Assembly (NCBI GenBank): GCA_002335865.1
Contig: DDCY01000009.1
Location: forward strand, 62,001-126,000
DNA from: Saprospiraceae bacterium UBA1994
GTDB taxonomy: Bacteria; Bacteroidota; Bacteroidia; Chitinophagales; Saprospiraceae
Length of the DNA stretch: 64,000 nt
Direction of reading: 5' to 3'
The position numbers were made by a program, and so were the translations under genes. Each line of letters begins with the position of its first letter. The stretch's first letter is position 1. Below the pieces are notes generated by a model. That model had not been told where the DNA came from. It made no database searches and was given only the letters and a program-made list of their open reading frames with translations. Below are positions 9,501-17,563 of this stretch, one piece after another.

Positions 9501-11121
9501 AACAGGAGTTAGTCCATTTAAATACCTTTGGAATAACGGAAGTAATGAACAAATAAGAAATGATCTACTTGCAGGTATTCATGCTGTCACAGTAACTGAT
9601 GCTTACGGTTGCTCGGAAGAGTTGTCTTTTAACTTAAGCCAACCTGATATTCTATCTAACTCAGTGGTAGAGTCTATATCTCCAACGTCGAACGGTTTAG
9701 ACGGGCTTATTCAGATAAATATTTTCGGTGGTACTACACCTTACTCAATAGAATGGAGTAATGGGTTAACAGACGTTCTAACTATTGATAATCTTGATTA
9801 TGGTATATATACATATACTATTATAGACAGTAATGAATGCATAACTTTTGGTGAGGTTATTTTTACGCCTGAACCATTAATTTATACACTAGATTTAATC
9901 AATAATTTATGTTTCGGTCAATGTATCGGATCAATTGGCTTAGAAATATCAGGTGGTGCGACACCTTATTCTTTTTTATGGTCTACGGGTAGTCAAGATA
10001 ATTTATCAGAGCAATTATGTAATGGGATATATTCTGTCACTGTTGAAGATAATTTAGGAAGTTCTATTATTATTGATGAATTAATCATTGATAGTCCTCC
10101 TATCCTAAATTCTTTAAATGTGGTGTCAGACGAAACTTGTATTGATTTCAATGATGGAACTATTTCTTTAAATGCCTTTGGTGGTGAACCACCTTACAAT
10201 TATTTTTTAAATGGTCTAACTGTTAGTAGCACAGTTACTAATCTAGAGCCTGGAAATTATGCATATCTAGTCGTGGATAACTTTGGTTGCGAGTATACTA
10301 ATACTGTTAATATTAATGCTGTAGACCCGATTACTTTAGATGTAACCCAACAAAATATTAACTGCGATAATCCTAATGGTCAAATAGAGATAGTTTCGAA
10401 TAATATCAATGGTTATGAAGTTCTATTAAATGGTGATTCATATGGTTCAGACAATACTATTTCAATTAATAATCTATCAGCAGCAGATTATACCATCCAA
10501 TATGTAATTAATGATGAATGCATTGAAGATGTAGAAAATATTACAATTTTAGACGAAGGGTTATTTGAAATTAATTTTAATCCAGAAGTTATAAAAATAA
10601 ATCTTGGAGAAGATTTTAATATCAATATTGTTATTTCAGATCCAGGTAACATTATTCAGTCCATAGATTGGTTTAGTAATTCTAATATTCAATGTGATCA
10701 ATTTAATGAAGAGAGCTTTTGCACTGTTTTATCAGGCACATCTAATCAAGATGACTTTATAACACTAATTACAACGCTAAACAATGGTTGTATTTATGAG
10801 TATTTTATACCCATTGAAGTCGAAATAGTAACTGACTTAACCATACCAAATATATTTTCTCCAAATGGTGATGGTACAAATGATGTATTTACTATTCAAG
10901 CCAATCCTTCAATATTAGAGATAAATTCATTTTCTATTTATGATAGGTGGGGTAATAAGCTTTTTGATGAGGACAATGTTAACCCAATCAATTTTGAAGG
11001 TTGGGATGGAAAATTTAATAACATTACTGTCCAACCTGGAGTGTACATTTACTCGATTTTGGTGACATTTATTAATGGTCAAACCAAACATATAATAGGT
11101 GATATAACTATTGTTACTTAA
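6547..11121 (+). CDS. Giant SprB-repeat surface protein with type B T9SS sorting domain
   Basis: This is a secreted, probably cell-surface, protein of about 1,524 residues. A signal peptide follows the ATG at 6547 (MVRHIISVSLLTLF); an in-frame TTG 21 bp upstream (6526) is possible but less likely. An N-terminal domain of roughly 200 residues that I do not recognise contains several cysteines (SSCCTDGG, GPVCCEE). About 15 tandem repeats follow, with the pattern C-x(7-9)-G-S-I, GG-x-PY-x-Y-x-W-S-N-G, NL-x-x-G-x-Y-x-V-T-V-T-D and GC; this is the SprB repeat of gliding adhesins. The last 90 residues (IPNIFSPNGDGTNDVF, YDRWGNKLF, GVYIYSI) form the gliding-motility-associated C-terminal domain, the type B type-IX secretion signal. 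An adhesin or gliding role is inferred. Leucine is written mostly TTA and the gene looks more AT-rich than its neighbours. Confidence 0.9.
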   Translation: MVRHIISVSLLTLFQLTGFSNSISKSETRTPPFTMCDCTVSQGGIIYDFPFFSTSESASEFYAYGAPIGASSNTGLETSNGMIMLLHEDLLTNETSLVIVLDAPNDGSGGNAEITFNCLPLTAIVDVADDPGEFTGNAPNIVGDFFWSSCCTDGGVIGGIGCGNTFTINPDIGSGIDEFTLVSGTPEFPEYINLAEIDCPITINCGGPVCCEESFEFDANVEDATCSQGLDGSIDLTTTCSEDPIFEWSNGNTTEDLINVFPGEYTVTVTDAGGCVLIESYTISYNEVTLEVDGETNNIDCFDDMNGSITNAVGNSMNIPFSYEWSNGEVTQDIVDLDAGIYTLTVTDNFGCTGTQEFLILEPNELEGIIINIIQPVSPSTNGSSEVIVLGGTPSYTYSWDNGETTPTANELAPGIHNVTVVDSRGCELILTVEIYEPLSAIFNVTENFCFSECEGSIEIQAIGGLAPYTYTWIHGEITSTIVDLCADIYTCIITDDYGSFYQVEINVESYPEIFLDTDFSNTICYLSNDGYIDLSVSGGLFPYTFNWSNGAMTEDITQLSNGLYQVTITDSNNCAIEETFFIEEAPVFTFDTIITPADCSLNNGSIFLVNFEGESPYLYSWSSGETTDSITNKSTGNYSVTITDNIGCIQVYELVIPNTQSATLNSTVENVTCENGSDGSIDINIINGNPPYIYTWNTGDSANFIDNLPSGFYAVTVTDDINCIYTASFNLVVTSLIDADTTIIDESCIGVQDGAIEYNILNGFSPFQYTWSNGESESSIDNLSPGSYLLDVVDSLGCIYQNEFNILPGNTIILIDSVTHNICSGENNGSIEVVVSGQGPYTFLWDNNSTDSLINNLTSGLYSLTVTDIDGCLKIKEFQIDDPDPITNNIEIIQPGCDENILGTATAIPSGGTGDFNFLWSNGQNTSTSVELVPGSYTVTISDDNNCSFIDSIIVEEIIPLLVGASVDSIDCYGDFASIEINTITGVSPFKYLWNNGSNEQIRNDLLAGIHAVTVTDAYGCSEELSFNLSQPDILSNSVVESISPTSNGLDGLIQINIFGGTTPYSIEWSNGLTDVLTIDNLDYGIYTYTIIDSNECITFGEVIFTPEPLIYTLDLINNLCFGQCIGSIGLEISGGATPYSFLWSTGSQDNLSEQLCNGIYSVTVEDNLGSSIIIDELIIDSPPILNSLNVVSDETCIDFNDGTISLNAFGGEPPYNYFLNGLTVSSTVTNLEPGNYAYLVVDNFGCEYTNTVNINAVDPITLDVTQQNINCDNPNGQIEIVSNNINGYEVLLNGDSYGSDNTISINNLSAADYTIQYVINDECIEDVENITILDEGLFEINFNPEVIKINLGEDFNINIVISDPGNIIQSIDWFSNSNIQCDQFNEESFCTVLSGTSNQDDFITLITTLNNGCIYEYFIPIEVEIVTDLTIPNIFSPNGDGTNDVFTIQANPSILEINSFSIYDRWGNKLFDEDNVNPINFEGWDGKFNNITVQPGVYIYSILVTFINGQTKHIIGDITIVT

Positions 11122-11340
11122 TGATATGAATAGATATTTCATGAAGTATAATTATTTATAATTCACACGTACTGTTACTTGCATTAAGAAAATATTATGC
11201 GTTTTCTAGTTTGTCATGTCCCTTTTATGCGAAAAATCTAATTCTCATGTCCATAAATAAAGTTTAACAGGATATACTAAATAGATGATAATTTCAACTC
11301 CTTTATTATACTCCGCTTTATCAATACTAAGAAAAAAACA

Positions 11341-11895
11341 CTAACTTCTCCAAAACCTAAGAAATATTCGACTCCAAAACCAAGCGGCACAGACACCTAG
11401 CAATGCCCCACTAATCACATCCAACGGATAATGAACTCCTACATATACTTGGGCAAATGCTACGGCAAAAGCCCATACAGCTAATCCAATCCGTAGCCAT
11501 TTGCGACCTATAGGCAATAGGAATATCAGATACCAAGATATAGCAAAGTGATTGGCCGCATGATTACTCGTAAAGCTATATCCACTGCCGCAATGCACTC
11601 TTTTGATAACTTCATCTGCGTCCAAAGCTCTACATGGCCTTACCCTTTCTACATTCTTCTTAATGACTGTGTTACTGATAAAATCTGCAGTTCCAGCTGT
11701 CAATGCCAGAAAGACAATAATGAAATACCCCTTCTTACCAAAATTAAACAAACAGAAACCAATAATAAAGAGGTATACTGGAGCCCATAAAACAGGCTCT
11801 CGAAGCCATGGAATCACAGTATCAAATAGTCCGTTGGTCATATCAGTGTTGACAAATTGGAATAAAGCTCTATCTATTTCTAGTAATAGTGACAA
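11341..11895 (-). CDS. PAP2-family membrane phosphatase
   Basis: This is a 184-residue integral membrane protein with about five hydrophobic segments. It is probably an undecaprenyl-diphosphate or phosphatidic-acid-type phosphatase. The PAP2 motifs are present in order: KKNVERVRP (K-x6-RP), FTSNHA (the usual PSGH), and QVYVGVHYPLD (the usual R-x5-H-x3-D). In the third motif the position normally held by arginine is glutamine, while the catalytic histidine and aspartate remain. Translation starts at a TTG (11895); there is no in-frame ATG between it and an upstream stop. A -7 element TAACTTTG lies 45 bp upstream. It is divergent from glmM, which also starts with TTG. Confidence 0.85.
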   Translation of the reverse strand: MSLLLEIDRALFQFVNTDMTNGLFDTVIPWLREPVLWAPVYLFIIGFCLFNFGKKGYFIIVFLALTAGTADFISNTVIKKNVERVRPCRALDADEVIKRVHCGSGYSFTSNHAANHFAISWYLIFLLPIGRKWLRIGLAVWAFAVAFAQVYVGVHYPLDVISGALLGVCAAWFWSRIFLRFWRS

Positions 11896-11939
11896 ATTGA
11901 AAATATATTAGTAAGTGGTCTACATTTAACGTGGTCGTA

Positions 11940-11947
11940 CAAAGTTA
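11940..11947 (-). promoter_or_regulatory. -7 element of the PAP2 gene
   Basis: TAACTTTG on the minus strand is a perfect TAnnTTTG. It predicts a transcript start near 11933 and a leader of about 40 nt to the TTG start at 11895. It lies 6 bp from the opposing -7 element of glmM. No clear -33 TTG was found. Confidence 0.5.
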
Positions 11948-11953
11948 AATTTT

Positions 11954-11961
11954 TAGTTTTG
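11954..11961 (+). promoter_or_regulatory. -7 element of glmM
   Basis: TAGTTTTG on the plus strand is a perfect TAnnTTTG, 38 bp before the TTG start of glmM. It sits back to back with the PAP2 -7 element, so the two transcription units share one short promoter region. Confidence 0.5.
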
Positions 11962-11999
11962 AACAGAATTAAGAAATCACACTAATAAACACATATTAA

Positions 12000-13376
12000 T
12001 TGGCACTAATAAAATCAATATCAGGTATCCGAGGGACTATAGGAGCTCAACCTGGTGAAAACCTTACTCCTATCGATATCGTAGAATGTACAGCCGGATT
12101 CGCACAATGGATCATTAAGAGTGGCGCACCGCATAAGGTAGTAGTTGGTCGAGATGGACGTATCAGTGGAGAGATGGTAAGCCAGTTGGCGGTACAAACC
12201 CTAATCAGTATGGGCATGGAGGTCATTGACCTTGGACTTTCTACTACACCTACAGTAGAGATGGCAGTACCATTAGAAAGCGCAGGCGCAGGGATAATAT
12301 TTACGGCTAGTCATAATCCTAAGCAATGGAATGCTCTTAAATTTCTGACTCAGACTGGAGAATTTATATCCGCAGCGGTAGGTCAGGAGATAATTGACAC
12401 TATAGATAGTGGTAAACTGCACTTTGCAGATGTAGATAGTTTGGGCAGCTATCGCAAGATGGTAGGATACATTGATAAGCACATAGATATATTATTAGAT
12501 CTACCTTACGTAAATATCGATCTAGTCAAAAGCAAGAATTTCCATGTAGTTGTAGATTGTATCAACAGTACAGGTGCGATATCTATTCCGCCATTATTAG
12601 ACAAGTTAGGAGTGACATATACTCTGATCAATGAAGAGGTAAATGGACAATTTGCTCATAATCCTGAGCCGCTTCCAGCGCACTTAATCGAGTTATCTAA
12701 GACGATCCAAAAAGAAAAAGCCCATCTAGGTATCTCTGTAGATCCTGATGTAGATAGATTGGCCTTTGTCAATGAAGATGGAAGTATGTTTGGTGAGGAA
12801 TATACACTAGTAGCAGTGGCAGATTACATCCTATCTATCAAGAATGGTAACACTGTATCTAATCTATCATCCACTAGAGCATTAGCTGATATTACTACTA
12901 AACATGGCGCAAGCTACTCTGCATCTGCTGTAGGTGAGGTCAATGTAGTGAACATGATGAAAGCTACTAATGCTGTAATAGGAGGAGAAGGCAACGGAGG
13001 TATCATACTCCCTGAGTTACACTATGGGAGAGATGCACTAGTAGGTATAGCAATCATGCTAACACACTTAGCTAATGATGGTAGAACTATGTCTGAACTG
13101 AAAGCTAGCTACCCACCATACAAAATCGTAAAAGATAGACTCCAACTCACCAAAGAGATGGACGTAGATGGCATCCTCAAAGCGGTAGAGACTAAGTTTA
13201 AAGATAAGCGTGTAAATACTATCGATGGAGTGAAAATAGACTTCGCTGACGGTTGGGTACACTTACGAAAATCTAATACCGAACCGATCATCCGAATCTA
13301 TAGTGAGTCTAAGGATATAGCCACGGCGACAGCCCTTGGATTAAGTGTAAAAAATACTGTTCTAGAGTTGATATAA
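12000..13376 (+). CDS. glmM: Phosphoglucosamine mutase
   Basis: The enzyme interconverts glucosamine-6-phosphate and glucosamine-1-phosphate on the path to UDP-GlcNAc for peptidoglycan and LPS. It has 458 residues, in the alpha-D-phosphohexomutase family. The phosphoserine loop TASHNPKQWNALK is at about residues 102-114, the metal loop DPDVDRL at about 248-254, the sugar-binding stretch EGNGGIILPE follows, and the phosphate-binding SNTEPIIRIYSES is near the C-terminus. The start is a TTG at 12000 giving MALIKSISGIRGTIG, the usual beginning in Bacteroidota homologues, and no ATG is nearby. Phosphomannomutase activity cannot be excluded from sequence alone. Confidence 0.93.
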   Translation: MALIKSISGIRGTIGAQPGENLTPIDIVECTAGFAQWIIKSGAPHKVVVGRDGRISGEMVSQLAVQTLISMGMEVIDLGLSTTPTVEMAVPLESAGAGIIFTASHNPKQWNALKFLTQTGEFISAAVGQEIIDTIDSGKLHFADVDSLGSYRKMVGYIDKHIDILLDLPYVNIDLVKSKNFHVVVDCINSTGAISIPPLLDKLGVTYTLINEEVNGQFAHNPEPLPAHLIELSKTIQKEKAHLGISVDPDVDRLAFVNEDGSMFGEEYTLVAVADYILSIKNGNTVSNLSSTRALADITTKHGASYSASAVGEVNVVNMMKATNAVIGGEGNGGIILPELHYGRDALVGIAIMLTHLANDGRTMSELKASYPPYKIVKDRLQLTKEMDVDGILKAVETKFKDKRVNTIDGVKIDFADGWVHLRKSNTEPIIRIYSESKDIATATALGLSVKNTVLELI

Positions 13377-13444
13377 TTACATGATTTCGATTTATATTTA
13401 AGGGATATTAGTCACTCCTCAACTGTTATATATAAGCTTAAATA

Positions 13445-14926
13445 ATGACAGAGAAATATTTCGATAGATTCAGAAAGAACATCATTGGCTTAGATCAAAC
13501 CTTTACTGGACCATATGGCGAGAAAAAAATTGTCTATGCCGATTGGACTGCGAGTGGCCGTATGTATGGCCCTATTGAACATCGTATAACTCATGATATA
13601 GCGCCTTTTGTAGGTAATACACATACAGAGACTACTGTTACTGGGTCAAGTATGACCAAGGCTTATCATCATGCTAAGGAAATCATTAAAAAGCATGTAA
13701 ATGCTAATGAAACTGATATACTGATATCATCTTGCTCAGGAATGACTGGTGTGGTGAATAAATTACAGCGAATATTAGGCCTCAAATTGCATGAAAAAAT
13801 GCGTAAGAAAATCGATATTCCTCAATCTGAGCGCCCTATCGTTTTCGTTACTCATATGGAGCACCATTCCAACCAAACAACATGGCTAGAGACAATCTGC
13901 GATGTTATGGTAATACAGGCTTGTAATGAAGGTTGTGTAGATCTTGATCATTTTCAGCAATTACTAGAGAAGTTTTCCGACCGTCTTACTAAGATAGCCG
14001 CTGTTACATCGTGCTCCAATGTCACCGGTATACAGACTCCATATCATGAGATCGCTAAGATGATACATAAAGTTGGAGGCCATTGTTTTGTTGATTTTGC
14101 ATGTTCTGGTCCATACATTGATATAGACATGCATCCAACAGATCCAGAAGAAAAAATTGATGCGATTTACTTCTCTCCACATAAATTTTTAGGAGGACCG
14201 TCAAGTTCTGGCATACTAATATTTTGCCAATCACTTTATGACAATAAAATTCCTGATAATCCAGGTGGCGGCACAGTCGATTGGACTAATCCATGGGGAG
14301 AACATAAATACTATGACTCAATAGAAGCTAGAGAAGATGGAGGTACACCTTCATTTATCCAAACTATAAGGGTAGCGCTTTGCGTACAGCTCAAAGATGA
14401 AATGGGAGTAGAGAATATACTACACCGTGAGCACCAACTCATGCGGCCAGTATGGAATCGTCTATCCAAAGTAGATAACTTACATATATTGGCTGACAAT
14501 TTAAAAGATAGATTGGCGGTATTCAGCTTCTACATTCAGGATTTACACTTCAATCTAGCAGTAAAACTACTCAATGACAGATACGGAATCCAAGTAAGAG
14601 GAGGGTGCTCTTGTGCCGGTACCTACGGTCATTACCTGTTACAAGTTACCAACGAAAAATCTAAAAGCATCACTGACCTTATCAATCTTGGTGACAACTC
14701 TAATAAGCCTGGATGGATACGAATGTCTCTCCACCCTACTATGACCGACGCTGAAATAGAGTACTTAATCAGTGCTATAGAAGAGTTATGTGAACATCAC
14801 AAAGAGTGGATGCAAGACTATGAGTATAACAAACACAAAAACGAATATTACCACAAGAGCGGTATTAAGGTTGAAGATAGTATAATAAAGGATTGGTTTA
14901 CAATAAGAGATATGGAGATAGCCTAA
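13445..14926 (+). CDS. Class V aminotransferase-fold PLP enzyme, cysteine-desulfurase-like
   Basis: This is a 493-residue PLP-dependent enzyme of aminotransferase class V. The PLP lysine is in YFSPHKFLGG at about residue 247, preceded by the cofactor-binding VDFACSGPY. THMEHHSN corresponds to the histidine that stacks on PLP. Near the C-terminus RGGCSCAGTYGH occupies the place of the loop that bears the catalytic cysteine in SufS/IscS, so sulfur transfer from cysteine is plausible but unproven. It is longer than typical SufS (about 405 residues) because of a C-terminal extension rich in His, Tyr and Lys. It follows glmM by 68 bp, with no Suf genes nearby. Confidence 0.75.
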   Translation: MTEKYFDRFRKNIIGLDQTFTGPYGEKKIVYADWTASGRMYGPIEHRITHDIAPFVGNTHTETTVTGSSMTKAYHHAKEIIKKHVNANETDILISSCSGMTGVVNKLQRILGLKLHEKMRKKIDIPQSERPIVFVTHMEHHSNQTTWLETICDVMVIQACNEGCVDLDHFQQLLEKFSDRLTKIAAVTSCSNVTGIQTPYHEIAKMIHKVGGHCFVDFACSGPYIDIDMHPTDPEEKIDAIYFSPHKFLGGPSSSGILIFCQSLYDNKIPDNPGGGTVDWTNPWGEHKYYDSIEAREDGGTPSFIQTIRVALCVQLKDEMGVENILHREHQLMRPVWNRLSKVDNLHILADNLKDRLAVFSFYIQDLHFNLAVKLLNDRYGIQVRGGCSCAGTYGHYLLQVTNEKSKSITDLINLGDNSNKPGWIRMSLHPTMTDAEIEYLISAIEELCEHHKEWMQDYEYNKHKNEYYHKSGIKVEDSIIKDWFTIRDMEIA

Positions 14927-15058
14927 ATTATAAGTATTATTAACCTAGTCTACTTCAGTAATGAGCGATCGAAATTGGTATGAAATAATACTCTATAAAT
15001 TAAAGTGCCTCAACTTCATAAAGTATTTGATTCTGCTTCAGATAAATCCAACGTGACA

Positions 15059-15184
15059 TTAGTCCTTATCGTCTATATCAGCAGTATTCTTAGACTTAAA
15101 TACCCACAGAGCTTTAGTTTTGTTCATAATTACAACTAAGAGATTGATTGATTTGGCTTGGGAGTCATTTGGGTCAATCATCAT
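15059..15184 (-). CDS. Possible 41-residue ORF or gene remnant
   Basis: An open frame on the minus strand runs from 15237 to 15059, with tandem ATG codons at 15184 and 15181. Its composition looks coding: charged and polar residues around a hydrophobic NLLVVIM core, ending in IDDKD. It lies past the terminator of the M16 operon, on the same strand. I recognise no family. It could be a real mini-gene or the end of a decayed gene. The rest of the gap 14927-15363 contains the terminator at 15284-15316 and nothing else I can support. Confidence 0.25.
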   Translation of the reverse strand: MMIDPNDSQAKSINLLVVIMNKTKALWVFKSKNTADIDDKD

Positions 15185-15283
15185 TGAATTGCTGTCTGAT
15201 CTCTCATTGACAATATTGATATTCAAGCTTCGTTCAGCTTAAACCGTACATCTCAAAAATAACAATGGTTGTTTTTTATCGAC

Positions 15284-15316
15284 AAAAAAGCCACACCTCA
15301 ATGAAGAGATGTGGCT
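15284..15316 (-). terminator. Rho-independent terminator of the M16 operon
   Basis: On the minus strand AGCCACATCTC pairs with GAGGTGTGGCT (one G-U pair) across a 6-nt loop and is followed directly by a run of T. It lies 48 bp past the stop codon of the 717-residue peptidase gene. Confidence 0.85.
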
Positions 15317-15363
15317 ATATATTTAATAATTAGAATGCCGATTAAAGCGATCTAATTAAATTC

Positions 15364-17517
15364 TTATTTGATCAAAAATTCAGTATCTGCCATTGGCTTA
15401 TTTACCATTACTTCTGTCACTTTCATATTTAGTGGGAAAGGTGCAGCACCAATAATATCAATCTTGTGTGCTACCATGACTCCATCTACTGGCTTGTATT
15501 CAGATAGCTCCGTAGTCACTACTTGTAATTGCTCCCCTTCACCTTGAGTGCTTACTACCTTAAGCAGGTAACCTGTACTCATGCTAAAATATTCAGTAGA
15601 TTTTTTACCTTCTTTATCCACTACTGATAGCTTGTAAGCTTTCTCGCCATTGACATCTTCAATACCTTTTAGCTCCATAGTTTTTTCAGTAGCATACTTG
15701 AGATGGCCGAACATTTCTGCTTGCTCTTTTATGCTTTCTAGCTGCGGTCCTTCAGTAATTTTTTGACTTCCACCCATTCCACCAACAGCAGCAATAGAAC
15801 CATCGTAGATAGTTTCTTGCATAACGTTACCGCCCATGCTCATTACCATCTTCATCTTGTTATTGCCTTTCTGCATCATAACAGTCTCAGCATCTTGACC
15901 CATTACATTCATTACCATTATGGTCTTCATAGATGTAACACCCATCAACTTAGCTTTACCACCAAGTGCTTCGATATAGTTAGATACAATCTCTTCAACT
16001 GTGATATCACCTATCATCGCACTATCATCAATTACTAGCTTATTTCCGTATGCGTCGTAATAATCTAATTTACCATCAGCATCAAATTGATTAAGTTTAT
16101 CCGCTACATCATCTTTAGATCCAACAACGATTATATTAGCGTTCTCTGCTCTTATGTACTTTTTGGCCATAGCTTCAAAGTCAGCTTGAGATACTGCTTC
16201 TAACTTACTGAGATAAGTGTTATAGTAATCTTTAGGAAGGTTGTACTTGTATGTATTACGAGCAAATCTTGCAATAGTCTGAGGAGATTCTAGTGATCTA
16301 GCAAATCCACCAGCTAAAGAATTTTTAGCTAATTGTAGATCATCTGCAGTAACACCATCGGTTACCATCTTACGCATTTCATATAGAAATTCTGTTATGG
16401 AACTATCTGTCACCTCGTTGCGCACACTTGCAGATGCACTGAAGTTACCGATTAGTTGATCTGATGACAACTGTGATCTAGCTCCATAAGTATATGCTTT
16501 GTCCTCTCTAAGATTTTGCATTAATCTACCAGAGAATATACCTCCTCCGAGGATACTATTCATTACACTTGCAGGAACAGCATCAGGATTACCTGGCTGA
16601 TATTCGATTGGATACGTAATTCTGATCACAGATTGAACTGCACCGTCTTTGTTAGCGAAATGAACATTAGTTGAAGTAGGGAATGCAGGCACCTCATACT
16701 TTGGAGAAGGAATAACTCCCTTCTTCCAATTTCCAAAATACTTTCGGACATTATCTTGAACCTCTTTAAGATTAGTATCTCCAACTACTATAAGATAAGC
16801 GTTATTAGGCTTATAATAGGTATTGTAAAATTCCTTCACCTTATCCAACGTGATATTATTCACCGTTTCTTCAGTCTGCACTTCACCATATGGGTGATTA
16901 GCACCATAGTTTACGATGTTAGATACGTTACTGCCAATAGCACTAGGGTCAGTCTTAGCAGAAGCTAGCCCTGATAATGTCTGAGTCTTTGCCTTGTCAA
17001 ATTCTGCTTGAGGAAAAATCGGATTATATAGAACATCTGTCATTACATCCAAAAGTTTACCTTGATGTTTAGTGAGAGAACTTCCGAATATACCTCCAGA
17101 AGAAGTATTAAGACTTGCACCTATAAAATCTATGGCTTCATCGATCTGAGCCTTAGTTCTATTCTTAGTACCATTACTCATCTGATCTCCTGCCATGCTT
17201 ACGTATCCAGCCATATCACCTTCTACTAGAGCATCGTTATTAAGAGATATTTGGTAGGATACTCTTGGTAATTTGTGATTTTCAACCACTATTACTTTAA
17301 GTCCATTATCCAAATCAAAGCTGCTGTATTCTCCTAGCTCAATATTACGAGCTGGTCCAGCAGACGGTGCCGCAGATCTCCAAGTTTTGGCATTGGTTAC
17401 AGTATTATCTTTCATCTCTGAAATGCCTGTATCAGACATCATATCCGCATTTTTCTTTGTACACTGAGTGAATACCAAAGATACGAAGCAAAGAAATATT
17501 AATATTTTATTATTCAT
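15364..17517 (-). CDS. M16-family peptidase-like lipoprotein without the zinc motif
   Basis: This is a 717-residue predicted lipoprotein (signal peptide with lipobox FTQC, Cys19). Two M16 (pitrilysin/insulinase) domains span about residues 60-490. The HxxEH zinc site expected near residue 105 is replaced by a SMAGDQM stretch, so this subunit should be catalytically dead. It keeps the NLREDKAYTYGA segment, whose Arg/Tyr pair completes the active site of the partner in heterodimeric bacterial M16 enzymes. The last 200 or so residues form an extra domain that looks like an outer-membrane lipoprotein-sorting (LolA-like) beta fold; this is inferred. It is encoded 46 bp after the catalytic M16 gene, so the two proteins probably form one periplasmic protease. 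Confidence 0.85.
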   Translation of the reverse strand: MNNKILIFLCFVSLVFTQCTKKNADMMSDTGISEMKDNTVTNAKTWRSAAPSAGPARNIELGEYSSFDLDNGLKVIVVENHKLPRVSYQISLNNDALVEGDMAGYVSMAGDQMSNGTKNRTKAQIDEAIDFIGASLNTSSGGIFGSSLTKHQGKLLDVMTDVLYNPIFPQAEFDKAKTQTLSGLASAKTDPSAIGSNVSNIVNYGANHPYGEVQTEETVNNITLDKVKEFYNTYYKPNNAYLIVVGDTNLKEVQDNVRKYFGNWKKGVIPSPKYEVPAFPTSTNVHFANKDGAVQSVIRITYPIEYQPGNPDAVPASVMNSILGGGIFSGRLMQNLREDKAYTYGARSQLSSDQLIGNFSASASVRNEVTDSSITEFLYEMRKMVTDGVTADDLQLAKNSLAGGFARSLESPQTIARFARNTYKYNLPKDYYNTYLSKLEAVSQADFEAMAKKYIRAENANIIVVGSKDDVADKLNQFDADGKLDYYDAYGNKLVIDDSAMIGDITVEEIVSNYIEALGGKAKLMGVTSMKTIMVMNVMGQDAETVMMQKGNNKMKMVMSMGGNVMQETIYDGSIAAVGGMGGSQKITEGPQLESIKEQAEMFGHLKYATEKTMELKGIEDVNGEKAYKLSVVDKEGKKSTEYFSMSTGYLLKVVSTQGEGEQLQVVTTELSEYKPVDGVMVAHKIDIIGAAPFPLNMKVTEVMVNKPMADTEFLIK

Positions 17518-17563
17518 TTCTATTCTTATTAAATTAATTTTTGAAAATGTAAATCAGTAATTC

